Source of the DNA: an uncultured Schlesneria sp.
Lineage (GTDB): Bacteria; Planctomycetota; Planctomycetia; Planctomycetales; Planctomycetaceae
Direction: 5' to 3'
DNA: 38,557 nt
Assembly: GCA_903871875.1 (NCBI GenBank)
Contig: CAIQIR010000087.1
Coordinates: 1-38,557 of the forward strand
Shown here: positions 9,428 to 18,107 of the stretch, in pieces
Layout: each line of letters starts with the position of its first letter
How positions within the stretch are numbered: position 1 is the stretch's first letter
Notes under the pieces: model-generated
Told to the model about the DNA's origin: nothing
Database searches by the model: none
The model's input: the letters and a program-made list of their open reading frames with translations, nothing else
Translations under genes and position numbers: made by a program

Positions 9428-9761
9428 CGACAGCGGACGAGCCGAGCGTTGTCTCGTGAATTCGGAAAGCTCGCGATCGGTCTCTGGCCGAACTTCGATT
9501 CGTGAAGATCCCGACGGATCTTTGCCGCGAATTACTGATCGACGACCATCGAACAGGTCTACTGATTAAGCAAACTTAAGGCACCCACATCGGTGGCCGA
9601 CGCAACAATCCGAACTTGTAGTGTGGCCTGGGTTGAGATGGTTTGCTCCATTTACCCCCACCCGCTTACAATCCAGACTTCGATCAGGGACTGGAGTCTG
9701 ACTGCTCCGATTGTCTGGAGCCAGTGACTCGTCTCAGCCTGTGGAATGGGATTTTTGCAGC
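9428..9761. other. intergenic gap holding the gnd leader
   Basis: 334 bp between the 1064-aa gene and gnd. The only supportable element is a candidate promoter at 9643-9672. The frame upstream of the gnd ATG stays open for 17 codons, but it begins downstream of the promoter with no RBS. Confidence 0.4.
9643..9672 (+). promoter_or_regulatory. candidate sigma70 promoter for gnd
   Basis: TTGCTC (9643-9648; weak -35) and TACAAT (9667-9672; 5/6 -10) are 18 bp apart. The predicted start near 9679 leaves a leader of about 80 nt. The -35 is poor, so confidence is limited. Confidence 0.3.
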
Positions 9762-11234
9762 ATGTCGCAGCACGATATCGGTCTCGTTGGCTTGGCCGTC
9801 ATGGGTCAAAACCTCGTTCTCAACATGGCCAACAATGGTTTCTCTGTTGCCGTCTACAACCGGACGACAGCGACGACCGACGAATTCGTTGGCGGTCTGA
9901 AAAACGAACCTGCTGATAAAGTGCACGCGGGCACGGTGGATCGCATTCAAGGTTACCACACGCTGGAGTCTTTCGTCAGCAGCCTGAAAGCTCCCCGGCG
10001 AATCATGATCATGGTGAAGGCCGGTGCACCGGTCGACGGCGTTATCGAACAGCTCAAGCCGCTGTTGTCGGCTGGTGACATCATCATCGATGGTGGAAAT
10101 TCTGACTTCCGCGACACGAACCGGCGCGATGCGGAATTGCGGGCGGCTGGTCTCAGGTTTATCGGGACCGGCGTCTCCGGCGGTGAAGAGGGGGCTCTCA
10201 AGGGACCCAGCATCATGCCAGGCGGGCATCATGATGCGTGGCCGTTTGTCAAAGACATTTTTCAGAAGATCTCGGCCAAAGTCGGACCCAAGCTGGACAT
10301 TCCCTGTTGTGACTGGGTGGGCGATGCGGGCGCCGGTCACTATGTGAAAATGGTCCATAACGGGATCGAATATGGCGATATGCAGCTGATCTGCGAGGCC
10401 TACTTTATTCTGAAGAATGCCATTGGATTGACCAATGACGAGTTGTATCACGTCTTCAAGGACTGGAATGAAGGGGAACTGGAAAGTTACCTGATCGAAA
10501 TTACGCGAGACATCTTTACCGTCAAGGATAAAGAGTCGGGCGAATATCTTGTCGACAAGATTCTCGATACTGCTCAGCAGAAAGGGACCGGGAAATGGAT
10601 GAGCCAGCATGCGCTGGATCTGGGGGTTCCCACCACGCTGATCACCGAGTCGGTCTATGCGCGATGCCTGTCGGCTCAGAAGGACGCTCGCGTGCGTGCG
10701 AGCAAGATTTTGAAGGGGCCTGTTGACGCCAAATTCACTGGCGACAAAAAACAATTCATTGAAGATGTTCGACAGGCGCTGTACGCATCGAAGCTTTGCA
10801 GCTATGCACAGGGTTACGTGCAACTCGATGCCGCGGCCAAAGAGTTCGGCTGGAAGTTGAACAACGGCAACATCGCGCTGCTGTGGCGTGGTGGTTGTAT
10901 CATCCGTTCGCGATTCCTGGGCGATATCAAGGCGGCCTTTGACAAGAACCCCGGCCTCGAAAACCTGTTGCTTGACGACTTCTTCAGTTCGGCCGTCCAG
11001 AATGCTCAGCCCAGCTGGCGCCGGGTGCTCTCCACGTCTGTTCAGCTTGGTCTTCCCGTCCCGGTTTTCAGTGCGGCCCTCAGCTACTATGACGGCTATC
11101 GGCAGGGGCGGCTTCCGGCCAATCTTTTGCAAGCCCAACGAGATTATTTTGGCGCTCATACCTACGAGCGAACTGACAAACCTCGCGGCCAGATGTTTCA
11201 TACCGAATGGATTCAAGATCGGAACCTCAGTTGA
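9762..11234 (+). CDS. gnd: 6-phosphogluconate dehydrogenase, decarboxylating
   Basis: A 490-aa cytosolic enzyme of the oxidative pentose phosphate pathway that converts 6-phosphogluconate and NADP+ to ribulose 5-phosphate, CO2 and NADPH. The N-terminal Rossmann fold shows GLAVMGQNLVLNMANNGF (10-27) and NRTT after beta-2. The substrate region has VSGGEEGALKGPSIMPGG and GAGHYVKMVHNGIEYGDMQ. The family signature ILDTAQQKGTGKW is present, and the C-terminal tail ends in a typical FHTEW block. Length matches the long homodimeric form (about 470-490 aa). The start is the ATG at 9762, directly before MSQHDIGLVGLAVMG; an upstream in-frame start would add 17 unrelated residues. No zwf or pgl gene is adjacent. 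It is complete and intact. Confidence 0.97.
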   Translation: MSQHDIGLVGLAVMGQNLVLNMANNGFSVAVYNRTTATTDEFVGGLKNEPADKVHAGTVDRIQGYHTLESFVSSLKAPRRIMIMVKAGAPVDGVIEQLKPLLSAGDIIIDGGNSDFRDTNRRDAELRAAGLRFIGTGVSGGEEGALKGPSIMPGGHHDAWPFVKDIFQKISAKVGPKLDIPCCDWVGDAGAGHYVKMVHNGIEYGDMQLICEAYFILKNAIGLTNDELYHVFKDWNEGELESYLIEITRDIFTVKDKESGEYLVDKILDTAQQKGTGKWMSQHALDLGVPTTLITESVYARCLSAQKDARVRASKILKGPVDAKFTGDKKQFIEDVRQALYASKLCSYAQGYVQLDAAAKEFGWKLNNGNIALLWRGGCIIRSRFLGDIKAAFDKNPGLENLLLDDFFSSAVQNAQPSWRRVLSTSVQLGLPVPVFSAALSYYDGYRQGRLPANLLQAQRDYFGAHTYERTDKPRGQMFHTEWIQDRNLS

Positions 11235-11353
11235 AATGGCCTCGCGTCGTTACGCGGCACGCCAATGAATGGCTGGCCTTTTCGCGAGCGCAAAGTGTCG
11301 AAGACACACCGGGTTCTCCTCACTCATAGCGCAGTGATTTAGGAGTTTTCTGG

Positions 11354-12436
11354 ATGCGATGTGAGTTCATTGGGCCCGAATCGAAGTTGTGGAGCCGGTT
11401 TTTGACCGACGCTTCGCATGACTTCTACCATTTGCCCAAGTACGTCGCATTCAGTGCGGGCGACCGAATGAGCGCGCCCGAGGCTAATGGCGTGCCGCTC
11501 GCTTTCCACGCCGAAGATGACGAGGGTCACCGCTTTCTGATTGTGTTGATTGTGCGGCCGTTGCCCCAATCCTGCGAATCGTCGACGCCGTTATTTGATG
11601 CGGTCACTCCTTATGGCTATGGCAGTCCACTGGTCATCAACGAAGGTCAGATTCCGGTCGAACCCTTTCTTGATCAGGCGATTGCCGAATTGTGTGCTGG
11701 CTTGCGACAGAAAGGTATCGTCAGTGTCTTTGCTCGATCGCATCCGACGCTGGTGATTCCACAGGAGCCGCTCCGCAAAGCCGGTTGCCTGGTACAACAT
11801 GGTCAGACAATCTGCGTCGACCTCACTTTGTCCCAGGAGGAATTGTGGCATCAGACGCGCGCCGGACATCGCAGTGAAATCAACCGGGCCATCAAGAAGG
11901 GGGTCACCGTCGAAATCCAAAGCGATTGGAAAGATTTTGACGAGTTCTTTCGCGCTTACACTGAAACGATGCGTCGTGTCGGGGCCAGCGAGCATTATTT
12001 CTTTCCGCGCGACTACTTCGCCAAACTGCGAGAGGCGATTGGCGAAGTATTGCACTTGGCCATCTGTCACAAAGACGGGGCCGTTGCCTGTGGCGGGATT
12101 TTTGGCGAAGTCTGCGGTGTGGTGCAATATCATCTCAGTGGCACCACCGACGAATTTCATAGCCAGTATCCCACCAAAGTTATGCTCGATTCTGTGCGAA
12201 CTTGGGCTAAGGAACGAGGGAATCGCACACTGCATCTGGGTGGTGGCTACGGAGGCACGGAAGATTCGCTGTTCCAGTTCAAGGCTGGTTTCTCGCATTT
12301 ACGGGCCCCGTTTTACACGTGGCGTCTCATTGCGGACCCTCAAACCTATCAACGTTTGTGCCATCAATGGGAAGCTGCAACGGGTCGGACGGCCAGCACG
12401 TCGAATGGTTTCTTTCCCGCATACCGGGCTCCTTGA
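11354..12436 (+). CDS. FemAB/GNAT-fold transferase (Acetyltransf_6-like)
   Basis: A 360-aa cytosolic protein with the tandem-GNAT layout of FemAB-like peptidyl or acyl transferases. The N-terminal half has the typical FYHLPKYVAFS and TPYGYGSPLV motifs. The C-terminal GNAT half (about 155-330) includes RSEINRAIKKGVTVE, GGIFGEVCGVVQYHLSGT and LHLGGGYGG. Relatives add amino acids to peptidoglycan precursors or occur in exopolysaccharide and exosortase loci, so a wall or polysaccharide substrate is plausible but not shown. The ATG at 11354 has a strong AGGAG 8 nt upstream. The next gene starts 27 bp downstream, followed by the sulfatase, suggesting one transcript. Confidence 0.85.
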   Translation: MRCEFIGPESKLWSRFLTDASHDFYHLPKYVAFSAGDRMSAPEANGVPLAFHAEDDEGHRFLIVLIVRPLPQSCESSTPLFDAVTPYGYGSPLVINEGQIPVEPFLDQAIAELCAGLRQKGIVSVFARSHPTLVIPQEPLRKAGCLVQHGQTICVDLTLSQEELWHQTRAGHRSEINRAIKKGVTVEIQSDWKDFDEFFRAYTETMRRVGASEHYFFPRDYFAKLREAIGEVLHLAICHKDGAVACGGIFGEVCGVVQYHLSGTTDEFHSQYPTKVMLDSVRTWAKERGNRTLHLGGGYGGTEDSLFQFKAGFSHLRAPFYTWRLIADPQTYQRLCHQWEAATGRTASTSNGFFPAYRAP

Positions 12437-12463
12437 TGGTTCTTTTTTAAGGGTTCGACTGTC

Positions 12464-13639
12464 ATGAGTTTTCCAACCGGACGAATTGCTGCGTTCGGAT
12501 TATTGCTGTTTTTTGTGTCCGGTCTCGTCGTTGCTGCGGACAAACCGCACATTATCGAGAAGGTCGGAGTCTTTGACGTCGATGGAAAATTCGGAGGTTG
12601 GCCGGCCAATCACGGAATGTGGATCTGGGACAACGAAATTCTGGTCGGGTTTAGCACCGGCGAATACAAGGATCTGGGCGAACGGCACAATATCGATCGT
12701 GAGAAGCCCGAGCATCACGTCCTGGCTCGCAGTCTCGACGGCGGCCATAGTTGGAAGCTGGAATATCCCGCCGAGCAACACGTTCTCGTTGGCCCGCAGG
12801 GGAAGGGTTTTCGCCACGGTACTTTCCCTCCCGGTCAGTCAGAGCCCGAGCCTGTTGATTGCCCTGGCGGAATTGACTTCACTCACCCTGGCTTCGCCAT
12901 GACACTGCGGATGGTTGATTCGAACACGGGGCAGTCCCGCTTTTACTATTCCTATGATCGCGGGAGAACCTGGAAGGGACCCTTCAAGCTGCCGATGATG
13001 GGACAGAAGGGGATCTCGGCCCGCACTGATATGGTCGTCAACGGTCCGCACGATTGCTTCTTTTTCTTGACCGCATCGAAGGCAGACAACAAAGAAGGAC
13101 GCGTGATTTGTGCGCGGACGACAGACGGTTGTAAGACTTTTGAATTCGTCTCGAATGTCGGTCCCGAACCCAAGGGCTATTACATCATGCCTTCGACGGT
13201 TCGCATTTCGCCGACCGAACTCCTGTGCACCATTCGTTGCAAAAGTGGAGAAGATGAAAAGTTTCGGAGCTGGATTGAAGCCTGGCGGAGCAAAGACAAT
13301 TGCAAGACCTGGGTCTTCGATCAAGAACTGGCTGATTGCGGGGAAGGCAACCCTCCGGCCATGATCAAACTGAAAGACGGCCGTCTTTGCATGACTTTTG
13401 GTTTTCGTGCGTCTCCCTTCGAAATGCGCGCCTTGCTCAGTTCCGACGAAGGAAAAACATGGAGTGAGCCCTTCGTGATCGAAGGAGAAGGCGGTGGTCG
13501 CGATATTGGCTATCCGCGCACCGTTCAGCGTCCGGACGGGAATGTGGTGACGGTCTATTATTTTCACGACAAGAAGGACCGTGATCGAAAAATCAACGCC
13601 ACGATTTGGAATCCTGGCACACCCTCGTCAGCAAAGTAA
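12464..13639 (+). CDS. secreted BNR/sialidase-like beta-propeller protein
   Basis: A 391-aa protein with a signal peptide (residues 1 to about 24, ending VVAA). Asp-box (S-x-D-x-G-x-T/S-W) turns mark a six-bladed propeller: SLDGGHSW (90-97), SYDRGRTW (163-170), SKDNCKTW (276-283) and SSDEGKTW (326-333), plus a weaker TTDGCKTF near 220-225. The family covers exo-sialidases and other glycan-binding or glycan-cleaving proteins. I cannot confirm the full catalytic set of three Arg, Tyr/Glu and Asp by eye, so substrate is open. It is probably periplasmic or exported. It lies 27 bp after the FemAB-like gene and close before a sulfatase, which supports joint action on a decorated glycan. The ATG at 12464 has AAGGG about 10 nt upstream. 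Confidence 0.85.
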   Translation: MSFPTGRIAAFGLLLFFVSGLVVAADKPHIIEKVGVFDVDGKFGGWPANHGMWIWDNEILVGFSTGEYKDLGERHNIDREKPEHHVLARSLDGGHSWKLEYPAEQHVLVGPQGKGFRHGTFPPGQSEPEPVDCPGGIDFTHPGFAMTLRMVDSNTGQSRFYYSYDRGRTWKGPFKLPMMGQKGISARTDMVVNGPHDCFFFLTASKADNKEGRVICARTTDGCKTFEFVSNVGPEPKGYYIMPSTVRISPTELLCTIRCKSGEDEKFRSWIEAWRSKDNCKTWVFDQELADCGEGNPPAMIKLKDGRLCMTFGFRASPFEMRALLSSDEGKTWSEPFVIEGEGGGRDIGYPRTVQRPDGNVVTVYYFHDKKDRDRKINATIWNPGTPSSAK

Positions 13640-13669
13640 ACAACGAAGTCATTGTGTCCGGAGAAGGTC

Positions 13670-15112
13670 TTGTTCCACAAAGTGGTCTTTGCGTTTGGTG
13701 TTTGTTCAGTGTTGATCTCGTCAACGGGCTCGGGCCAAGACACGGCACGCCGTCCGAACGTCATTTACATCCTGGCGGATGACTTGGGGTACACCGACCT
13801 CGTTGGCTTCGGCAGTCCCTATTACGAAACGCCTCAGTTGGATCAGATGGCCCGCGAGGGCCTGCGGATGACTTCGGCTTACACTTGTGGTCCGAATTGC
13901 CAGCCCACTCGAGCTGCGTTGATGTCGGGACAGTACGGAGTGCGGACGGGGGTCTACACCGTAGGTGACATCGAACGTTTCGACTGGCGTAGCCGGCCGC
14001 TACGTCCAGTGGACAACGTTACAGAAATGCCGCTCGATCGGGTGTTGTTGCCTTTATCATTGAAGAGAAGCGGTTATTCCACCGGGCTCTTTGGAAAATG
14101 GCATCTGGGGGATGATGGGGATCATCACCCGCTGAAGCGGGGGTTTGACGAGGGGTTCGTCTCGGCCGGTAAACATTTCGACTTTGAAACGTTGCCGACG
14201 CAGAAGGTTCCACCCGGTGCGTATCTGGCGGATTATCTGACCAATCGCGCGGTGGATTTCATTCAGCGGCACAAAAAGCAGCCCTTTTTTCTGTATCTGC
14301 CGCACTTCGGCGTGCACTCTCCCTTGCAGGCCAAACCCGATTTGATCGAACGGTTCCGAGCCAAACCAGGGGTTGGTGGACATCATGATCCCACGTATGC
14401 GGCAATGATATTCAGCGTAGACGAAAGTGTTGGGCGGATTCGTCAGGCGGTCAAAGACCTGAATTTGGCAGATCAAACACTGATCATTTTCACCAGCGAC
14501 AATGGAGGGGTGGGTGGTTATCTGCGAGAAGAAATCAAGTCGGGAAAAGAAAGCACTGATAATGTTCCGCTACGAGGCGGAAAAGGCATGCTCTATGAAG
14601 GGGGAATTCGTGTCCCCTTTATCGCCAGTTGGCCCGGCGTCATTCCACAGGGGCGAGAGTCGGATGAACCGATTAACAGTGTCGATCTATATCCCACGTT
14701 GATGGAAGTGACTGGTGCCGCGCCGCCCCAGGGAACCTTGCTGGATGGAACCAGCTATTTGAATTTATTGAAGGGCGAGGCCCCTGCACAGAAGCGTCGG
14801 CCTTTGTATTGGCATTTCCCCGGTTATCTGGGAGCGAGTGAGAATACGTGGCGAACCACTCCGGCCGGTGCCATTCGAGAGGGTGACTGGAAACTGATTG
14901 AATTTTTCGAAGACGGTCAGCGCGAGCTGTACAACCTGCGAACAGATATCGGCGAAAGGAACAATCTTGCCGCCGCCCACCCCGAGCGAGTGGAATCATT
15001 GATGCAGATGTTGCAGGTCTGGCGAACGGAAACAAACGCTGCGATGCCAGCGAAGAACGCTGATCGACTTCCTCCCGGTGTGGGGCGTCGCGGGGCGGTA
15101 CGAGGGGATTGA
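13670..15112 (+). CDS. secreted Cys-type sulfatase (arylsulfatase A family)
   Basis: A 480-aa type I sulfatase that hydrolyses sulfate esters after its active-site Cys is converted to formylglycine by a maturase or FGE (not seen here). Metal-binding NVIYILADDLGYTD follows a signal peptide. The signature is NCQPTRAALMSGQ, with the modified Cys in a C-x-P-x-R motif at 13898-13900. Downstream are GKWHLGD, HFGVHSPL and FTSDNGG, all standard in the family. The N-terminus has no ATG. A TTG at 13652 extends the frame, but I prefer the TTG at 13670 because GGAG ends 6 nt before it and a clean signal peptide (FHKVVFAFGVCSVLISS) follows. It starts 30 bp (12 bp with the longer start) after the sialidase-like gene, so they are probably cotranscribed. 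The natural substrate is not predictable by eye. Confidence 0.92.
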   Translation: MFHKVVFAFGVCSVLISSTGSGQDTARRPNVIYILADDLGYTDLVGFGSPYYETPQLDQMAREGLRMTSAYTCGPNCQPTRAALMSGQYGVRTGVYTVGDIERFDWRSRPLRPVDNVTEMPLDRVLLPLSLKRSGYSTGLFGKWHLGDDGDHHPLKRGFDEGFVSAGKHFDFETLPTQKVPPGAYLADYLTNRAVDFIQRHKKQPFFLYLPHFGVHSPLQAKPDLIERFRAKPGVGGHHDPTYAAMIFSVDESVGRIRQAVKDLNLADQTLIIFTSDNGGVGGYLREEIKSGKESTDNVPLRGGKGMLYEGGIRVPFIASWPGVIPQGRESDEPINSVDLYPTLMEVTGAAPPQGTLLDGTSYLNLLKGEAPAQKRRPLYWHFPGYLGASENTWRTTPAGAIREGDWKLIEFFEDGQRELYNLRTDIGERNNLAAAHPERVESLMQMLQVWRTETNAAMPAKNADRLPPGVGRRGAVRGD

Positions 15113-15120
15113 GTTCCCCT
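15103..15120 (+). terminator. small hairpin between the convergent sulfatases
   Basis: AGGGGA and TCCCCT flank a 6-nt loop that contains the sulfatase stop codon. Only TTTC follows on the plus strand, and no T run follows on the minus strand. It is a weak candidate for the end of the plus-strand operon. Confidence 0.22.
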
Positions 15121-15227
15121 TTCGTCGGATTGATCCGCGATTATTTGCAAGCGGCAACCACGAAATTCCGTTGCTGATGACCGGATAGCGTCGCCATCGA
15201 CAATCGATCGGGATGGCGAAGGTCGAA

Positions 15228-16721
15228 CTACTGCTGATCTCGCCGGGGCTTTGGATGATCTAACCCCTGAATTGGAAAGAGTTCGGAGGGGCGGTGTTGA
15301 TCGTGCAAGATCTGTTCGAGTCGGGCCAGTTCTGTCGGATGTGACGCGGCGACGTCTTGCGATTCTGTCGGATCGGCATCCAAATCGTACAGCTCCGTCT
15401 TCAGCACCAGTGGGGCGTTGACGTCTGCCAAATGTTTGCGAATTGCTTTCCACTTGCCAGACCAGACCGCCTGATGGCGAATGAACTCGCGATACAGGAA
15501 CGGGCGTGCCGGTTGTTGTTGTCCCAACAGCGTCTCACGGAAGCTGACTCCATCCAGGTCATGTCGATCGGCCAGTTTCAAACCAGCAAGATCAAAGAGT
15601 GTCGGCGTCCAGTCCTCAAAACCTGTGATGCGAGCAGACACAGCCGCTGCCGGGATCTTGCCAGGCCAACGAACGATCGCTGGCACGCGAACCCCGCCTT
15701 CGTCCAATGATCCCTTCTTTCCGGTCAGTCCGCCCGTGGAATTGAAGAAATCAGAATCGGACCCGCCCGCGTGATTGGCCGCAGGACCGTTGTCCGACGA
15801 AAAGACGATGATGGTGTTGTCCTTCAGACCGCATTTTTCCAATTCTGCCATGATCTCACCGATGTGTCGGTCGAGTCGCGCGACCATCGCCGCGTAGCAC
15901 GCATGCGGGTACTGATGCGGAAAATAACCATGTCCTCCTTTGTAAGGGGCGTCCTCCAGTTTGCCGGCATATTCGGCGAGCGAATCGTCCGGGACCTGCA
16001 ATGACACGTGAGGGATGGTCGACGGCACGTACAGGAAGAAACGACGGGCACGATTGTCGCGTATGAATTTCAATGCCTGAGCATGAATGAGATCGGCGGA
16101 ATAATCCTGACCTCGGTAGGGAAGGTAACTCGCGGGATCATTCGGATCGACCGCGGTGGGCAAAGGTTTGCCGATGTCCATCTTCGGGTTGTTTAACGGA
16201 AAGACTTTTTCGTCGTCCCACAATGTGGCGGGATAAAAGTTATGAGCCACTCCCTGGCAATTGTAGCCAAAGAAACGATCGATTCCCTGTTGCAGCGGAC
16301 GTCCGTCCGAATCGGGACCACCAAGGCCCCATTTGCCGAATGCCCCGCAAATGTAACCCTCGTCATGCAGCCGTCGCGCTAACGTCTTTGTTCCCGCGGG
16401 AATCGGGTACTGTCCTTCCTCTCCCACCGAACGGTTGTTGCGAATGAAAGCATGTCCAGGATGAAGTCCCGTCATCAAAACACATCGCGACGGAGCACAG
16501 ACGGCATTACCGCTGTAGTGACGGGTCAGACGCAGTCCCTCTGCAGCCAACCGATCAAGATTCGGTGTCCGAATCTTGGTTGAACCGAAACAGCCGAGAT
16601 CCCCATATCCGAGATCGTCCGCGAGAATGAAAACGATATTGGGAGGCGTGGCCGGATCGGCACCTGTACACGGAATCGAAAACAGGAGGGCAGATACCAA
16701 ACCGAGCAGACAGATGCGCAT
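15228..16721 (-). CDS. secreted Cys-type sulfatase (arylsulfatase A family)
   Basis: A 497-aa type I sulfatase. The signal peptide covers about residues 1-20 (MRICLLGLVSALLFSIPCTG), followed by the metal-binding NIVFILADDLGYGD. The formylglycine signature is C75-A-P-S-R79, then VLMTGLHPGH. Further hallmarks are FGKWGLGGPDSDG, STIPHVSLQVP, FSSDNGPAANHAGG and GGVRVPAIVRWPG. It resembles the AlsA/arylsulfatase group acting on glycosaminoglycan-like or polysaccharide sulfates, but the exact substrate is unknown. It converges with the sulfatase at 13670-15112, which is related but clearly different in sequence. The ATG at 16721 follows CGGGAGAAAAACGG, giving GGAG about 7 nt upstream. It lies 73 bp after the MoxR-like gene on the same strand and may be cotranscribed with it. 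Confidence 0.95.
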   Translation of the reverse strand: MRICLLGLVSALLFSIPCTGADPATPPNIVFILADDLGYGDLGCFGSTKIRTPNLDRLAAEGLRLTRHYSGNAVCAPSRCVLMTGLHPGHAFIRNNRSVGEEGQYPIPAGTKTLARRLHDEGYICGAFGKWGLGGPDSDGRPLQQGIDRFFGYNCQGVAHNFYPATLWDDEKVFPLNNPKMDIGKPLPTAVDPNDPASYLPYRGQDYSADLIHAQALKFIRDNRARRFFLYVPSTIPHVSLQVPDDSLAEYAGKLEDAPYKGGHGYFPHQYPHACYAAMVARLDRHIGEIMAELEKCGLKDNTIIVFSSDNGPAANHAGGSDSDFFNSTGGLTGKKGSLDEGGVRVPAIVRWPGKIPAAAVSARITGFEDWTPTLFDLAGLKLADRHDLDGVSFRETLLGQQQPARPFLYREFIRHQAVWSGKWKAIRKHLADVNAPLVLKTELYDLDADPTESQDVAASHPTELARLEQILHDQHRPSELFPIQGLDHPKPRRDQQ

Positions 16722-16794
16722 CCGTTTTTCTCCCGCAATTCGATCTCAGACGACGACTGTCCCGTGACAGTGGCAGAGCGGCTTATTGGCTCGC

Positions 16795-17763
16795 TCAGTG
16801 ATCTTCATCCTCGTCTTCGTCCTCATCTTCATCATCGTAATCGGGGTGAAGAGGATCGCTCGGATCGAAAAAGAAGTCGCCCAGTCCCATGGGCATCATC
16901 TTTCCGCCCAGCGACTGCTGACGCCGTTGGGCCAGCGAATCGAGATCGCCCGCTCCATCGCCCAGGCAATTCATCAGTGCTTCTTGCCACAATTTGTCTT
17001 TGCCGACAGGGTGATCCTTGTCCTGTGCCAATCGTTTCATCGCATATCTGAGGACATTCATTCCATCGCGCGTGGAAAAGTCGAGATTCAGTTGATGCGA
17101 CTGTTGCAGAAAGTCGACGGTCAAATTCAGCATTTCCGTTTCCGCGAACGGCAGATGAAATCGCAAAATCGATAGCTCGTCTTCGCGATTCGGATGCCCC
17201 AACGTCAACGTGGGTTGCAGGCGACTCAGAATGTAGTCGGGAATCTCGAACGTCGATTCGTCGTCGTTCATCGTGACGGCACAGCGAAAGTCGGGATGAG
17301 CGTGAATCGTGATTCCAGCGACGATCGATTCGACATACCGCCGATGGTCGAGCAGCGGCGCGAGGCTCGCCCACGATTTCTCGTTCATGCGGTTGCCTTC
17401 GTCGAGGATGCAAATGCCTCCACGAACCATGGCCGTCACCAGCGGCGACGCGTGGTACTTGATGTGACCGCTTTCGGCCAGGACCGGTGTGACGAGCAAG
17501 TCTTCCGGTCGCGTGTCCGCCGTGCATTGGTAAATGTACAGCTGCTGTTGACGAATTCGTCCGGCGGAAATCGCCAACGTCGTCTTGCCGATGCCTGGCG
17601 TTCCCACCAATCGTGGTGACAGCGGCAGATCTTTGGCGTCGACCACCAGCCAGCACGCCAGCAGTTGCTGAAGTATCTCGCGCTGTCCGATCCATTCTCC
17701 TTGCGACGAGTCGGGTTGACTGAGAAACAGACGGATCCCGTCGAGTTCGATCGATTCGATCAT
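16795..17763 (-). CDS. MoxR-type AAA+ ATPase with Asp/Glu tail
   Basis: A 322-aa cytosolic AAA+ ATPase. Walker A is GTPGIGKTT (54-62), Walker B is [10 protein letters not shown] (117-126), an asparagine-rich sensor-1 region reads AVTMNDDES (162-170), and LSRLQPTL (179-186) supplies an arginine finger. This layout matches MoxR/AAA_5 chaperone-like ATPases, which usually work with a von Willebrand factor A protein. None is encoded next to it here. The C-terminus is an uninterrupted Asp/Glu run ([14 protein letters not shown]). The start is the ATG at 17763; a TTG seven codons upstream is in frame but less likely. Its downstream neighbour is a sulfatase, a link that may be coincidental. MoxR ATPases often help assemble metal- or cofactor-dependent enzymes. 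Confidence 0.88.
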   Translation of the reverse strand: MIESIELDGIRLFLSQPDSSQGEWIGQREILQQLLACWLVVDAKDLPLSPRLVGTPGIGKTTLAISAGRIRQQQLYIYQCTADTRPEDLLVTPVLAESGHIKYHASPLVTAMVRGGICILDEGNRMNEKSWASLAPLLDHRRYVESIVAGITIHAHPDFRCAVTMNDDESTFEIPDYILSRLQPTLTLGHPNREDELSILRFHLPFAETEMLNLTVDFLQQSHQLNLDFSTRDGMNVLRYAMKRLAQDKDHPVGKDKLWQEALMNCLGDGAGDLDSLAQRRQQSLGGKMMPMGLGDFFFDPSDPLHPDYDDEDEDEDEDEDH

Positions 17764-18107
17764 GAAGCCAAAATCTTTCGTCAAAAATGTCAGGTACTAC
17801 CCAGCAAGATGCCTGACCGCAGGGGACTTCTCGCCTTCGATGCACGTGCCTTTTGCGATGTCAGCTTGGGCGTGGAAGGCAAGAACTGGACAATTGACTG
17901 CTATTGTGGGGCATTGCAGGGAAACGGACAATAGTGGTGGGTAAAGTGAGTAGACTTGTCTCGTTCGAAAATCCTGTTTGACCCTGCAGTCAACACAGTG
18001 GCGAGAGGGGTTGTCGCGTGAAATTCAGACATTTCTTCGTGGGCCTATAATCCCCTGGTCGTGACAGAAGTGATTTCTTCGCAATTGGTTTTCCTTGAAC
18101 GCAACTT
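17764..18107. other. divergent intergenic region, MoxR gene / uvrC
   Basis: 344 bp between divergent genes. It contains a good uvrC promoter candidate at 18024-18051. A hexamer pair GTCAGG/CCTGAC near 17790-17818 could form a weak stem or operator. I see no gene and no clear promoter for the minus-strand ATPase. Confidence 0.4.
18024..18051 (+). promoter_or_regulatory. candidate sigma70 promoter for uvrC
   Basis: The -10 is a perfect TATAAT (18046-18051). Sixteen bp upstream is TTCAGA (18024-18029; 4/6 to the -35 consensus). The predicted start near 18058 leaves a leader of about 50 nt before the ATG at 18108. Confidence 0.5.

Noticed and set aside
9684-11216. A 510-codon open frame antisense to gnd
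   Set aside because: It mirrors the gnd frame exactly, has no family motif, and arises from the codon usage of the real gene.
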